Of a DNA stretch of 64,000 bases, positions 46,201 through 53,617 are shown piece by piece. Position numbers and translations under genes: made by a program. Each line of letters opens with the position of its first letter. Positions within the stretch are counted from its first letter, which is position 1. Below the pieces are notes generated by a model that was not told where the DNA came from, searched no databases, and saw nothing but the letters and a program-made list of their open reading frames with translations. The stretch comes from Streptomyces diacarni (lineage in GTDB: Bacteria; Actinomycetota; Actinomycetes; Streptomycetales; Streptomycetaceae), in contig NZ_QOIN01000035.1 of the NCBI RefSeq assembly GCF_003323715.1, positions 1 to 64,000 of the forward strand. The letters run 5' to 3'.

Positions 46201-47503
46201 GCCGCAGCGCCGTGACGCGCTGGTTCTCGGTCTCGACGCTCAGGTGGTAGCCGCCCGAGTGCCGCACCGCCAGCGGGGTGGAGTTCAGGTCGCGGTCGAT
46301 CTCGATGCTCGCGCCGTTGCGGTCCCGGAGGGAGACCAGGGCGAGGTGGGCGGCCTCGGGGTCGCCGCAGGGCAGCGGGTCGGCGAAGGTGCGGACGACA
46401 CCGGAGTCGGGGTCGGTGATGGTGAGGGATCCGTCGGGCTTGCCGTCCCACTCCATGGGCCAGCGCGGCCCCTTCGACGGGAGCAGCGGCTGATGGGGCT
46501 CGGGGACGGGGTAGACGAGCCGCATCCCGTCCGCCGCGAGGAAGACCACGCCGTGCTGGTCGATCTGGACGCGTTCGTCCAGCGTGGAGGCCCAGCTGGG
46601 GCCGAAGTGGACGCCTGCCCGGTGTGAGGAGAGGTGGGTGCGGGTGAGGACGAGGGGCAGGGAGGCGGGCAGTGTCAGGTCCGTCTGCTCCATGAGCATC
46701 GTTCCCGTCGCCACGTCCACCGGCTCGCCCTTGGTGGGGGTGCGGGAGGGCGAGCGGGAGAACATCCCCTCCTTGATGAGCTTCGGCCGGAGGGAGCGGA
46801 CTCGCAAAGCGGGCGGCGCCTTCGGGGCGAAGGTGTGCCCACCGCCGAAGACACCGCCGAAGAGGGAGCCGTACTTCGCGGCGTTGCTGACCTCTTCCAG
46901 ACTGATCCCGTCCTGCTGCCCGGCCAGGATGCGCGCGGGCTGCGCCACGGCCAGGTCCATGGCGACGCTCGTCGCCCCGGTCAGGACGGCTGCCCGCGTG
47001 ACGCGAGCGAAGACCGCGCCCGCTCGGGCCGCCAGGGAGCCGGACTTCTCGGCGCTGAGGGTGACGATCCGGGTCGCCGCGGCACCGGCCGCCACGTCGG
47101 ATATCCCGAACGTGGGGCCGGTGAAGACGATCCCGGCCGCGATCAGCGCCGCACTGCCGACGATCTCGCTTCTGATCTGACTCTTGGTGTCATCGATGTC
47201 GTCGGCGAGTGCGTCCAGCGCCTTCGCCATGTCCCCGGCCGCCTCGGGAAGGTTGCGCAGCCAGCCCTTCTCGCCCTTGCCGACGTAGCGCGACCAGAAC
47301 TTCTCGAACGCGTCGACGGCCTCGCCACTGTTGACGTCCATGATCCCGCGCGCCGAGTGGTTCGTGTCCCCCAGCACCTCATCGGCGTCCTTCGCGAACG
47401 CCCGCCACGCCTTGGCCGCGTCCCGTAGCTTCCCCTCGTCACCGTCGGGCCAGATCAGCCCCATGCCCTCGAGGATCTCCCACGCCTTCTCCAGGGCGCT
47501 CAC
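43223..47503 (-). CDS. RHS/YD-repeat polymorphic toxin with WXG-like N-terminus
   Basis: This 1426-residue protein has the modules of a secreted polymorphic toxin. Residues 1-105 form a WXG100-like helical domain (FEKFWSRYVGKGEKGW). A hydrophobic stretch at about 110-190 follows. GEPVDVATGTML near 257 opens the RHS domain, and many YD repeats (YDEAGNLTEV, YDAAGRL and similar) fill 430-1240. The core ends with the canonical YYDPETGRYLSPDPLGL, then NPHTGCDPLGLYDC. The final 132 residues, from about 43621 down, are the variable toxin tip with KYHGHLTPEKELEIL, QPDGVYIS and GNVITSYGPSG. The tip pattern resembles BECR-fold RNase toxins, but I cannot assign a family. The gene overlaps the small WXG-like gene by four bases. 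Confidence 0.9.
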   Translation of the reverse strand: MSALEKAWEILEGMGLIWPDGDEGKLRDAAKAWRAFAKDADEVLGDTNHSARGIMDVNSGEAVDAFEKFWSRYVGKGEKGWLRNLPEAAGDMAKALDALADDIDDTKSQIRSEIVGSAALIAAGIVFTGPTFGISDVAAGAAATRIVTLSAEKSGSLAARAGAVFARVTRAAVLTGATSVAMDLAVAQPARILAGQQDGISLEEVSNAAKYGSLFGGVFGGGHTFAPKAPPALRVRSLRPKLIKEGMFSRSPSRTPTKGEPVDVATGTMLMEQTDLTLPASLPLVLTRTHLSSHRAGVHFGPSWASTLDERVQIDQHGVVFLAADGMRLVYPVPEPHQPLLPSKGPRWPMEWDGKPDGSLTITDPDSGVVRTFADPLPCGDPEAAHLALVSLRDRNGASIEIDRDLNSTPLAVRHSGGYHLSVETENQRVTALRLLHEAPDAYGPGDSTPPPSTLVMRYAYDEAGNLTEVVNSSGTPLRFTYDHEGRMLSWTDRNGVTFRYEYDAAGRVIRTLGPDGIYDGAFAYDEAAGTTVYTDSLGHRTTCRYNTDGQVVAETDPLGNTTRTDWNDRGTAPLSVTDPLGHTTTYTYDEDDNLTAVHLPDGSHARATYNALRQPLDVTEPGGAAWRHTYDEAGNLTETVDPAGATTRYGYDERGRLTTVTDALGHTRHLTCDAAGLPTALTDALGHTTHVVRDPFGRIVEISDPLGHTTRMAWTPEGRPSRREDPEGACEKWTWDGEGNLLSHTDAAGHTTRHTPGPFDAPGTRTDADGASYAFAYDTEMRLTRVTNPQGLHWSYTYDAAGRLISETDFNGATLTYELDALGRLASRTNAEGQTLRYARDALGQVTEQHDVSTDATTTFTYDAAGELAAATSPTADLALTRDALGRILTETVNGRTTTFAYDALGRCVRRTTPSGLTSAWSYDAESRPRELATDHGTLSFTHDAAGREIERRTGSLVLRQDWDRADRLTTQTTRTPTALLQHRDYAYRPDGYVTEIRELTSGTRRYDLSPVGRVTAVRAHGWRETYAYDAAGNLTTAHAPDHPAPGDRTVEGTLLHRAGRTSYTHDATGRRTSKTTRLLNGQKRTWTYAWSAEDRLTGVTTPTGDEWTYVYDPLGRRIAKQGPSGEKVTFTWDGTRLSEQTTPEGHTTTWDYTPDTHRPVAQTDHTPLTPEPGTSLLTKLTAPHPRFQSVLTDVTGTPTELVDSDGNVTWRHRTTLWGTPLPSPTPPNTHTCPLRFPGQYADDETDLHYNCIRYYDPETGRYLSPDPLGLAAGANPMAYVVNPHTGCDPLGLYDCEKVNKVIDKAVERAAGGRRRTAGKYHGHLTPEKELEILSQPDGVYISQGGAERLIFHKGEDIVVMESSGAKGGNVITSYGPSGPKNESGAAAWGGSATDPGPPVTRKQLIEGGIPTPKGGTLPPATPLR

Positions 47504-47961
47504 GAGCCGCCACCGCTCCCGTCGCCTCCGCGGCCGTGCGCCTCGCGGTCACCGTGCTTGCCATGTCCGGGGTCGACCTTGGTGAACATGCCCTCGATCA
47601 GGTGCTCGTTGTCGACGTGGCCGTCCTTCATGTCGTCGAGCGCCTCGTGGATGCTCACCAGCCCGAGCACCAGAATCCCCGCGGAGCCCTCGATGGACCG
47701 CTGATTCGCCTGGTAGTCCTTCGCGAAGTTCTTTCCCGAGGGGTCGTCGCCCCAGGGCTCGCCCAGCCCGTCCAGCGTCGTGATCAACGTGGTGAGCGCC
47801 CGGCTCAGCTTCCTGCTCTGCTCGCCGAAGACGGGAGCCGCCAGCTTCAGTTCGGGCACCTGGATGCCCAGCACCTCGCCGCCCTTGGTCGCACCCGCCC
47901 CGTAGTCCGAGCTGGTGGTGTGGTTCACCCGCGTGTGGACGGGGCGGTCCGGAGCGGACAT
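47500..47961 (-). CDS. WXG100-like partner of the RHS toxin
   Basis: This 153-residue helical protein carries a WXG-type turn, LGEPWGDDPSGKNFAKDY, between two helices (SRKLSRALTTLITTL and ILVLGLVSIHEALDDM). This is the layout of actinobacterial ESX/WXG100 partners. The C-terminus is His/Gly/Asp-rich (DPGHGKHGDREAHGRGG). Its stop overlaps the RHS start as ATGA, so the two are translationally coupled. It may act as the secretion partner or chaperone of the toxin. No type VII secretion machinery genes are in the window. Confidence 0.75.
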   Translation of the reverse strand: MSAPDRPVHTRVNHTTSSDYGAGATKGGEVLGIQVPELKLAAPVFGEQSRKLSRALTTLITTLDGLGEPWGDDPSGKNFAKDYQANQRSIEGSAGILVLGLVSIHEALDDMKDGHVDNEHLIEGMFTKVDPGHGKHGDREAHGRGGDGSGGGS

Positions 47962-48098
47962 CAGCGCCTCCTACGACTCGGCGCGGCGCGGCTCGACGCG
48001 GCGGAGCCTCGAAACTGTGGACGGAGGGAGCTGAGTGTAGTCGGTTGGTAACTTCCCCCTGCACGCATTGCTGCCGAGCGCGGCTCCGCACACAGCAC

Positions 48099-48494
48099 CT
48101 ACAGGAACAGCGTCCCGAAGAGGAGACCCAGCCCGATCAGGGCGAAGAGCGCGCCCATTCCGACGAAGAGCCACCACAGCGCGCCACTCTCGTCCGGGAG
48201 CGTCCAACGGTCGGGGTTCGCCAGGTCGTAGCGCACCTCGACGCGGGTACCGACGGCCACTGTCCGCTCGCGGACGCGGGCGATATTCCACGTGGTTTCC
48301 ATGGCACGCCCCGCGGCCGTGGTCCAGGTGACGATCGGGTAGTACCCGGTCGTGCCCCCGTACGTGCGAACGGTGAACGTGGCCCCCGACTCCGAGCCCG
48401 GCCCCCTCATCCGGTGCCCACAGCGGCTCCTGGTGGCGATCACGGGTTGTGACAGCAGTTGTTCAGCGCTTCGGGAGGCGCTCTCACGCGTCAT
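48099..48494 (-). CDS. DUF3592-type membrane protein, possibly N-terminally shortened
   Basis: This 131-residue protein has the DUF3592 core: YYPIVTWTTAAGRAMETTW then VAVGTRVEVRYDLANPDRWTL, with a C-terminal membrane helix (WWLFVGMGALFALIGLGLLF). Family members usually also start with a membrane helix; here the N-terminus before residue 35 is hydrophilic, so the gene may have lost its first part. ATG 48494 is the first start in frame, but GTG or ATG codons up to residue 29 are alternatives. It lies downstream of the accessory block and diverges from the MBL-fold gene. Function is unknown. Confidence 0.65.
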   Translation of the reverse strand: MTRESASRSAEQLLSQPVIATRSRCGHRMRGPGSESGATFTVRTYGGTTGYYPIVTWTTAAGRAMETTWNIARVRERTVAVGTRVEVRYDLANPDRWTLPDESGALWWLFVGMGALFALIGLGLLFGTLFL

Positions 48495-48581
48495 GTCCGG
48501 TTCTCGCGATCAAGCGAGAGCATCGAGTCCGCCGACGCTCGACTGACGGCCCGTCTACTCCCTCGTGGGAGCATGTGAGCG

Positions 48582-49310
48582 ATGCGCAACTCCCTCACGG
48601 TGCTGGGTACGTGTGGTGCGTGGCCGGAGGCAGGGCGGGCCGCGAGCGGCTTCCTGCTGGAAGCCGACGGCTTCCGCCTGGTCATGGACCTCGGCTACGC
48701 GACGCTGCCCCGGCTGCTGGCCCGGTGCACGGCGAACGAGCTCGGCGCCGTCGTCCTCACCCACGAGCATCCGGACCACTGCGCGGATCTGAGCGCCTTG
48801 TGCCGAGTGCTGCTGTACGGCGGTCGCCAGGACCGCGTACCGCTGTACTGCCCTACGGGGGTACTGGCCCGGGTGCAGGCGATGGAGCCGACGGAGGATC
48901 TCCGCGAGGTCTTCGATCCGCATCCACTGCCGGGCCGTTACCAGGTCGGTCCTTTCCTCCTGGACGGGCGACTCCTTCCGCATCACGTGCCACACGCGGG
49001 AGTCCGATTGACCGCCCCCAACCTGACCGTGGCCTACAGCGGCGACGCCGGCCCCGACCACGTGCTCAGCGAACTGGCGGCTGGAGCGGATCCATTGATC
49101 GCCGGCGCGACACTGCAGGGTACGACTGCCGACCCGCACCTACTCAGCGCCGTTCAGGCCGGCCAGTGGGCCGCTCGCGCGGACGTGGCGCGCCTGGTGC
49201 TGACGCACTTCTGGCCCGGTGCCGACCGTAGGCAGTCCCTCGCCGAGGCCGGCGTCGCCTACAGCGGGGAGATCCTGACCGCAGACGAAGGAATGGTCCT
49301 TACCCTCTGA
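48582..49310 (+). CDS. MBL-fold metallo-hydrolase
   Basis: This 242-residue protein has the metallo-beta-lactamase fold of the RNase Z-like group. Zinc ligands appear in THEHPDHCAD (His61, His63, Asp65, His66), in HHVPHAGVRL, in YSGDAGPD, and in the last His of LTHFWPGAD. Length and motif spacing match stand-alone hydrolases of this group; substrates range from cyclic nucleotides to tRNA ends and cannot be predicted here. ATG 48582 is well placed, though its ribosome binding site is weak. It is a single gene with about 90 bp to its divergent neighbour. Confidence 0.85.
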   Translation: MRNSLTVLGTCGAWPEAGRAASGFLLEADGFRLVMDLGYATLPRLLARCTANELGAVVLTHEHPDHCADLSALCRVLLYGGRQDRVPLYCPTGVLARVQAMEPTEDLREVFDPHPLPGRYQVGPFLLDGRLLPHHVPHAGVRLTAPNLTVAYSGDAGPDHVLSELAAGADPLIAGATLQGTTADPHLLSAVQAGQWAARADVARLVLTHFWPGADRRQSLAEAGVAYSGEILTADEGMVLTL

Positions 49311-49569
49311 CACACACAGCAGCTCCAGCGCGGTGCGCACGGTCGTGGACGGTTCGACTCCGCGCGAGCGCGAGTTGCTTTCCCGAACTCGTCGACGAGT
49401 GCCGTCCGTCTTCTTCGCGAACAAAGCGAGGCTCCGGTATCGATCAGCGGTTCCGTCGCCTCGGGCGTCTTTCCGTACGTCACCTGGACGTCTGCGACAC
49501 GGCGGGAACACTACCGTCGGCCCCCTCGTTACGTTCGAGCCCGCCCACGTCGCTGCCCCGAGGAGCATC

Positions 49570-50264
49570 GTGACCGAAACCGCGCCCGACACCTCCACCC
49601 TGTCCCCGCTACCTGAGCCGCGCGCACAGGCCGAACGGTTGATCGAGGCGGGGGTGCACCGGATCGCCGGGCTGTCCGCCGAGGAGGTCCGTACCTTCGC
49701 GAGAGAGGCGCAGAACCCACCTGGCGAAAGCGGTGCCCTCCTCGCCGTTCACCCGGAGCGGGCCCCCGCCTCCGCCCTCGCGCCGCTGCTCCGCTGCTCC
49801 GCCGCGACGAAGAGCCGGACAAGCCGGGGTTCGTCGTCACCGACATGCCTGACGCGGATCTCTTCGCCCCGCTCGACACGGTCGCCCTGCCCGACACCCC
49901 GCTCTACCTCGTCACCGGACTCGACCGCGGTGACGCGATGGCGAACTGGAGCCCCAACGAGGCGCTGCCCGCCCTCACCGCGCAGGGACGCACCCCGCTG
50001 CTGCTCACGGAGGGCATCCACTGGGTCGTGCAGCAGCCCGCCGCCCTGGAGCGGAACCGCTGCTTCATGACCATCGGCTCCCGGCTGCGCAAGGCCGGTG
50101 GCGCGCTGGACGCCCGCACCCCGGCGCTCTGGATCAGCAACGGCACCGGACGGGACGGCCGCGAGCGCCGCAACGCGCCCAAGGTCGGCTGGTGCTGGGC
50201 CGGCAACCGGCACACCTGGCTGGGCTTCGCCTCAGCGGCCGACCGCCGGGCCGCGGCCTCGTAG
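49570..50264 (+). pseudogene. DUF5701 family gene broken by an 8-bp duplication
   Basis: The frame opens at GTG 49570 behind GAGGAG and encodes the family N-terminus (LPEPRAQAERLIEAGVHRI through ERAPASALAPLL). It shifts at 49786-49801, where CTGCTCCG occurs twice in tandem. Deleting one copy restores a continuous product reading ALAPLLRRDEEPDKPGF and on into DMPDADLFAPLDTVALPDTP. The distal half is intact and well conserved: GDAMANWSPNEALP, RNRCFMTIGSRLRK, ALWISNGTGRDGR and KVGWCWAGNRHTW. With the shift repaired the product would be about 228 residues. The function of DUF5701 is unknown. The change is either a true recent mutation or an assembly error. Confidence 0.82.
49786..49801 (+). repeat. 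8-bp tandem duplication causing a frameshift
   Basis: CTGCTCCG occurs at 49786-49793 and again at 49794-49801. Its length is not a multiple of three and it breaks the DUF5701 gene. Confidence 0.9.
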
Positions 50265-50270
50265 GGACGG

Positions 50271-50306
50271 CACCCGCCCGGCGGCCACGCCACCGCCGGG
50301 CGGGTG
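50271..50306. terminator. Bidirectional terminator hairpin
   Basis: A perfect 14-bp stem (CACCCGCCCGGCGG at 50271-50284, complement at 50293-50306) with an 8-base loop separates the convergent DUF5701 and reductase genes. Confidence 0.9.
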
Positions 50307-50951
50307 TCACCTGCGCCAGAAGACGTGGTGCGTCACCCCGCTGGGGCTGGGCACGACGTCCAGGTGGAAGCGGTCGAGCAGCTCGTCGGGCGATTCCCAC
50401 AGCCGCACCCCGGCCCCCAGCTTCACCGGGTGGACCGCCACGTGCAGGCTGTCGACGAGGTCGGCGTCGAGGAACTCCCTGAGGACGGTCGGTCCGCCGC
50501 CGAGCCGCACGTCCTTGCCCCGCGCCGCCTCCCGCGCCTGCGCGAGGACCGCGGCCGGGTCGCCGTCGACGAAGTGGAAGGTGGTGTCGGACAGGGTGAA
50601 CGACGGGCGCTCGTGGTGGGTCATGACGAACACCGGGGTGTGGAACGGAGGCTCGTCCCCCCACCAGCCCTGCCACGCGTGGTCGGGCCAGGGGCCGCGC
50701 TGGGGCCCGAACTTGTTGCGCCCCATGATCTCGGCGCCGATGTTGCGGCCGTAGTCCCGCGTGAAGTAGTCGTCCAGGCCCCGGCTTCCCTCGGCGTCCG
50801 CACGGTTCGGCCAGCTCGCCGTGGCGCCGGCCCAGGCGAACAGCTCCTCGGGCTCGGCGTGCCCGAACGGCCTCTCCTCGCTCTGGTGCTCACCGGTGCC
50901 GAAACCGTCACTCGAGACGGTGAAGTTCTGGACCCTCAGCAGTTGGCGCAC
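50307..50951 (-). CDS. Dihydrofolate reductase-like (RibD C-terminal domain) protein
   Basis: This 214-residue protein belongs to the dihydrofolate-reductase-like group of the RibD C-terminal domain, cytoplasmic NADPH-dependent reductases. Landmarks are LLRVQNFTVSSDGFGTG at the N-terminus, GRNIGAEIMGRNKFG, PVFVMTHHERPSF, the nucleotide-binding KDVRLGGGPTVLREFL, and DSLHVAVHPVKLGAG. The GTG at 50951 has AAGGAG six bases upstream and matches the family N-terminus; a longer frame to 50987 does not. The physiological substrate is unknown and it is not a biosynthetic RibD. It is a single gene. Confidence 0.87.
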   Translation of the reverse strand: MRQLLRVQNFTVSSDGFGTGEHQSEERPFGHAEPEELFAWAGATASWPNRADAEGSRGLDDYFTRDYGRNIGAEIMGRNKFGPQRGPWPDHAWQGWWGDEPPFHTPVFVMTHHERPSFTLSDTTFHFVDGDPAAVLAQAREAARGKDVRLGGGPTVLREFLDADLVDSLHVAVHPVKLGAGVRLWESPDELLDRFHLDVVPSPSGVTHHVFWRR

Positions 50952-51061
50952 GTCACTCTCCTTGGTGGTCGGTGACGGTTGGACCATCGGGGACGGCGAA
51001 ACTCATCGCCCAGACGGAACCGGCTTGTCCAGGGCGGTCAACGGCATGGCGCCGCCGCTCT

Positions 51062-51078
51062 GGGCTCCGGCGGAGCCC
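51062..51078 (-). terminator. Short hairpin after the SDR gene
   Basis: GGGCTCC and its complement pair across a three-base loop just beyond the SDR stop codon at 51085. Confidence 0.55.
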
Positions 51079-51084
51079 GAGCCG

Positions 51085-51918
51085 TCAGTTGGTGATGCGG
51101 CCGCCCGCCACGTCGATGGTGAGGCCCGTGAGGTAGCCCGCGGCGTCGGAGGCGAGGAAGAGGGCGGTCGAGGCGATGTCACCGGGCTCGCCCATGCGGC
51201 GCAGAGGGTGGCGGAGCGCCAGCTTGTGCTGGGCCTCCTTGGGCATGGTGGCGGCGGTCTTCTCCGTGCGGACAGCCGTGGGGGCGAGGCAGTTGACGCG
51301 GATGCCCTGGGGGCCCAGTTCCGTGGCGAGTTGGCGGGTCAGCATGGTGAGGCCCGCGCCCGCGACGCCGTAGGCGAGGTTGGCCTGCCCTGGCTGGCGG
51401 CCCGCGGACGACGACAGGGTCAGGATGCTGCCGCTGAACCGCTCGACCATGCCGGGCAGGAAGGTGCGGACGGTCAAGAACGCGGACGTCAGCTCCGCGT
51501 CGAGGACCTGATGCCACCGTTCCTCGGTCAGGTCGAGGGTGGGTGTGGGGGAGCCCTGACCGCCCGCGAAGGCGGCGAGGACGTCGACGGGGCCGAGTTC
51601 GGCAGCCACCCGGTCGGCGACGCGGCGCAGGGCGCCCGCGTCCGTCACGTCCGCCACGGCACCGATCGCGGTGCCACCCCGTTTGCCAATCTCCTCGGCC
51701 ACCGCGAACAGCGCGGAACGGTCCCGCCCCACCAGGCAGACGGCGACGCCCTGCGCGGCCAGAGCCCGGCCCGTCTCGGCTCCGATGCCGCGCGAACCAC
51801 CGGTCACCACGGCGACCTTGCCCGCCAGGTCGGGGTAGACGGGCACGTCGGAGGGGTGCGGCTGCCCTGCCGCCGGGGGTTCCGCCCCGGCGCCGCGTGC
51901 GCTGTCGGTCGACGGCAT
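51085..51918 (-). CDS. Short-chain dehydrogenase/reductase
   Basis: This 277-residue NAD(P)-dependent oxidoreductase shows the classical SDR features. Cofactor motif VVTGGSRGIGAETGRAL starts near residue 40. Strand motif FAGG stands where NNAG is usual. The catalytic Ser is in LTLSSSAGRQPG, and the active-site Tyr position is in NLAYGVAGAGL, where the usual Lys four residues on is replaced (Y-x-x-x-G rather than Y-x-x-x-K). The C-terminus GLTIDVAGGRITN is typical. Loss of Lys suggests altered or absent catalysis. The first 30 residues are an Ala/Pro-rich extension. ATG 51918 touches the stop of the upstream membrane gene, so the two form an operon. Confidence 0.85.
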   Translation of the reverse strand: MPSTDSARGAGAEPPAAGQPHPSDVPVYPDLAGKVAVVTGGSRGIGAETGRALAAQGVAVCLVGRDRSALFAVAEEIGKRGGTAIGAVADVTDAGALRRVADRVAAELGPVDVLAAFAGGQGSPTPTLDLTEERWHQVLDAELTSAFLTVRTFLPGMVERFSGSILTLSSSAGRQPGQANLAYGVAGAGLTMLTRQLATELGPQGIRVNCLAPTAVRTEKTAATMPKEAQHKLALRHPLRRMGEPGDIASTALFLASDAAGYLTGLTIDVAGGRITN

Positions 51919-53414
51919 CAGCGTTCTCCCTCGCGTGTGGTGAGGTCCGGCCCGGTGAGGCCCAGCTCGGTGCGGCGGCGGTGGCCGTGCAGCGCGGCCC
52001 CGACGGCGCAGCCCAGAAGCACGGTGCTCGCGGCGCCCCAGCCGATGAAGAAGCTCGCCAGGCTGCTGGGCGACGAGCGGCGCGGGCCCGCCTCGCCCCG
52101 CGGGTCGGCGTAGACGCGGAAGGTGTCGCCGACCTCGGCGCCGTCGCAACCGATGCTGAAAGAGGTGTCCGCCGGGACCACCCGCGGGGACAGCGAGCGC
52201 AGCTCGCACGTCGGGCCGCCCTTGGCGTGGTGCTTTTCCCCGGTCACCTCGACGTCCGCCCACGCGCCGCGCTCCAGGAGAACGGAAGTGGAGTAGCCGA
52301 CCCCGGCGACGGGGAGGAGGGCTATCCCCGCGAAGAGAACGAGCAGCAGATAGCGGCGCCGCGGCCCGTAGTGAATCAACTCCAGCAGCAGGGCGCACAG
52401 GTAGACGCCGGTGAGCAGGGACAGCACCCAGAACAGGGGTCTGCCGCCGCCCACGTACCGGGGCACCAGCATCGTCGCGCCCGCCAGCGCGCAGCCGAAC
52501 AGCGTGGCGGACGTCGCCAGGGCCAGGGCGGCGGGGCGGGAGAGCCGCTGGATGCGGGCGTCCAGACGGGGGCTGAGGCGGTGCGGCGCCGCGGGCTGCC
52601 CGCCGAGCCGCGCGTAGAGCGCGGCCCTGGGCGAGGGAGGAGTCGTGGTGCGGGAGGTGCCGCGGCGGCCCGCGCCGTCCGGCGCGCCCGCTCCGTACGT
52701 GCCCGCGCCCGCTCCGTACGTGCCCGCGCCCGCTCCGTACGTGCCCGTGACGACGCCCGCGCGCGCCCGGTACCTGCGGCTCTTGGCGATGCCCGCGCAT
52801 CCGGCTGCCGTCAGGATCACGGCCCAGGCCAGCATGGCGCCGTACACCGTGGGGTCGGGCTCCTCGTACGGGTCGGAGGAGAGGGCCTGGCCGAGTCCCG
52901 CGGCGAGGAAGACGAACGCGAGGGTGAGCGCGAGGACGGACATGCCCAGCCAGCCGGAGCGGCGCCCCCGCAACCTGACTTCCGCCCTGCCCGCGCCGCT
53001 CGGCACGCCGTACAGCTCGATCAGTCTGCGCCGGTCACGGCTCCGGGCCCGCAGCGGGGCCAGCAGGGCGAGCGTCGTCGGCACGAGTGCGGCGCCGGCG
53101 GCGAGGGACAGGTTCGCCGCGAGCCCTTCGGGGCGGCTCGCGTGCGTGTAGTCGTAGAGGCCGGAGGCGAGGAGACCGCAGCCCGCGCAGAGCCCGACGA
53201 TCAGCGCCACCCGCGCCCACAACTCGCGCGGCGCCAGCTCGGAGCGGAGCAGCGCCTCGCCGCTGGACGTTCCGGCCACTCCACCGCTCGCGGCCCCGCG
53301 GCGCCCGGGGTCGCCACCGCGCGCCGCGCCGCCGCCGCGCCCGGCGTCACCACCGCGCGCCGCGCCGCCGCCTTCTGGCCCCGGCCCCTGCCGCTGGGCG
53401 GCAGTACCTGCCAT
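51918..53414 (-). CDS. Multi-pass membrane protein of unknown function
   Basis: This 498-residue protein has about eight hydrophobic segments (for example ALIVGLCAGCGLLASGLY, MSVLALTLAFVFLAAGL, LLLVLFAGIALLPVAGV and WGAASTVLLGCAVGAAL). An extracellular-looking region with CELRSLSPRVVPADTSFSIGC contains two Cys. The N-terminal 50 residues are low-complexity Gly/Ala/Arg. Residues 223-243 contain three GTYGAGA repeats encoded by a 21-bp tandem DNA repeat. No family was recognised. It lies upstream of the SDR gene and contacts it at the stop/start junction. ATG 53414 is the only clear start. Confidence 0.75.
   Translation of the reverse strand: MAGTAAQRQGPGPEGGGAARGGDAGRGGGAARGGDPGRRGAASGGVAGTSSGEALLRSELAPRELWARVALIVGLCAGCGLLASGLYDYTHASRPEGLAANLSLAAGAALVPTTLALLAPLRARSRDRRRLIELYGVPSGAGRAEVRLRGRRSGWLGMSVLALTLAFVFLAAGLGQALSSDPYEEPDPTVYGAMLAWAVILTAAGCAGIAKSRRYRARAGVVTGTYGAGAGTYGAGAGTYGAGAPDGAGRRGTSRTTTPPSPRAALYARLGGQPAAPHRLSPRLDARIQRLSRPAALALATSATLFGCALAGATMLVPRYVGGGRPLFWVLSLLTGVYLCALLLELIHYGPRRRYLLLVLFAGIALLPVAGVGYSTSVLLERGAWADVEVTGEKHHAKGGPTCELRSLSPRVVPADTSFSIGCDGAEVGDTFRVYADPRGEAGPRRSSPSSLASFFIGWGAASTVLLGCAVGAALHGHRRRTELGLTGPDLTTREGER
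52684..52746. repeat. 21-bp tandem repeat in the membrane protein gene
   Basis: Three identical 21-bp units (52684-52704, 52705-52725, 52726-52746) keep the frame and encode GTYGAGA repeats in a cytoplasmic or linker loop. Confidence 0.93.
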
Positions 53415-53617
53415 CGCTCTCGCCCCCGTGCTTCGCGTGTTCTCGCCCCTCGTGTGCGCAGCACTCTAGGCGGTGCCACCGACAGCGCCGGGCGCCGGGG
53501 CGCGACGGGCACCAGGGCTCGCCCGGGTGTCAAGTCACCGCGCTGAGCCGCGGACGGCCCGTTTCCGTGGGCCGCGTGCGGTACGGGGGAGGGCCGCTGC
53601 TGCCTAGCCTGGACCGG

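Noticed and set aside
35479..48494. Complete integrative element or prophage
   Set aside because: No integrase, transposase, att-type repeats or phage structural genes were seen; only composition and toxin-type content suggest transfer.
49345..49390. GGTTCGACTCC resembling a tRNA T-arm
   Set aside because: The flanking stem pairs at only about three positions, and no acceptor stem, D-arm or anticodon arm could be built.
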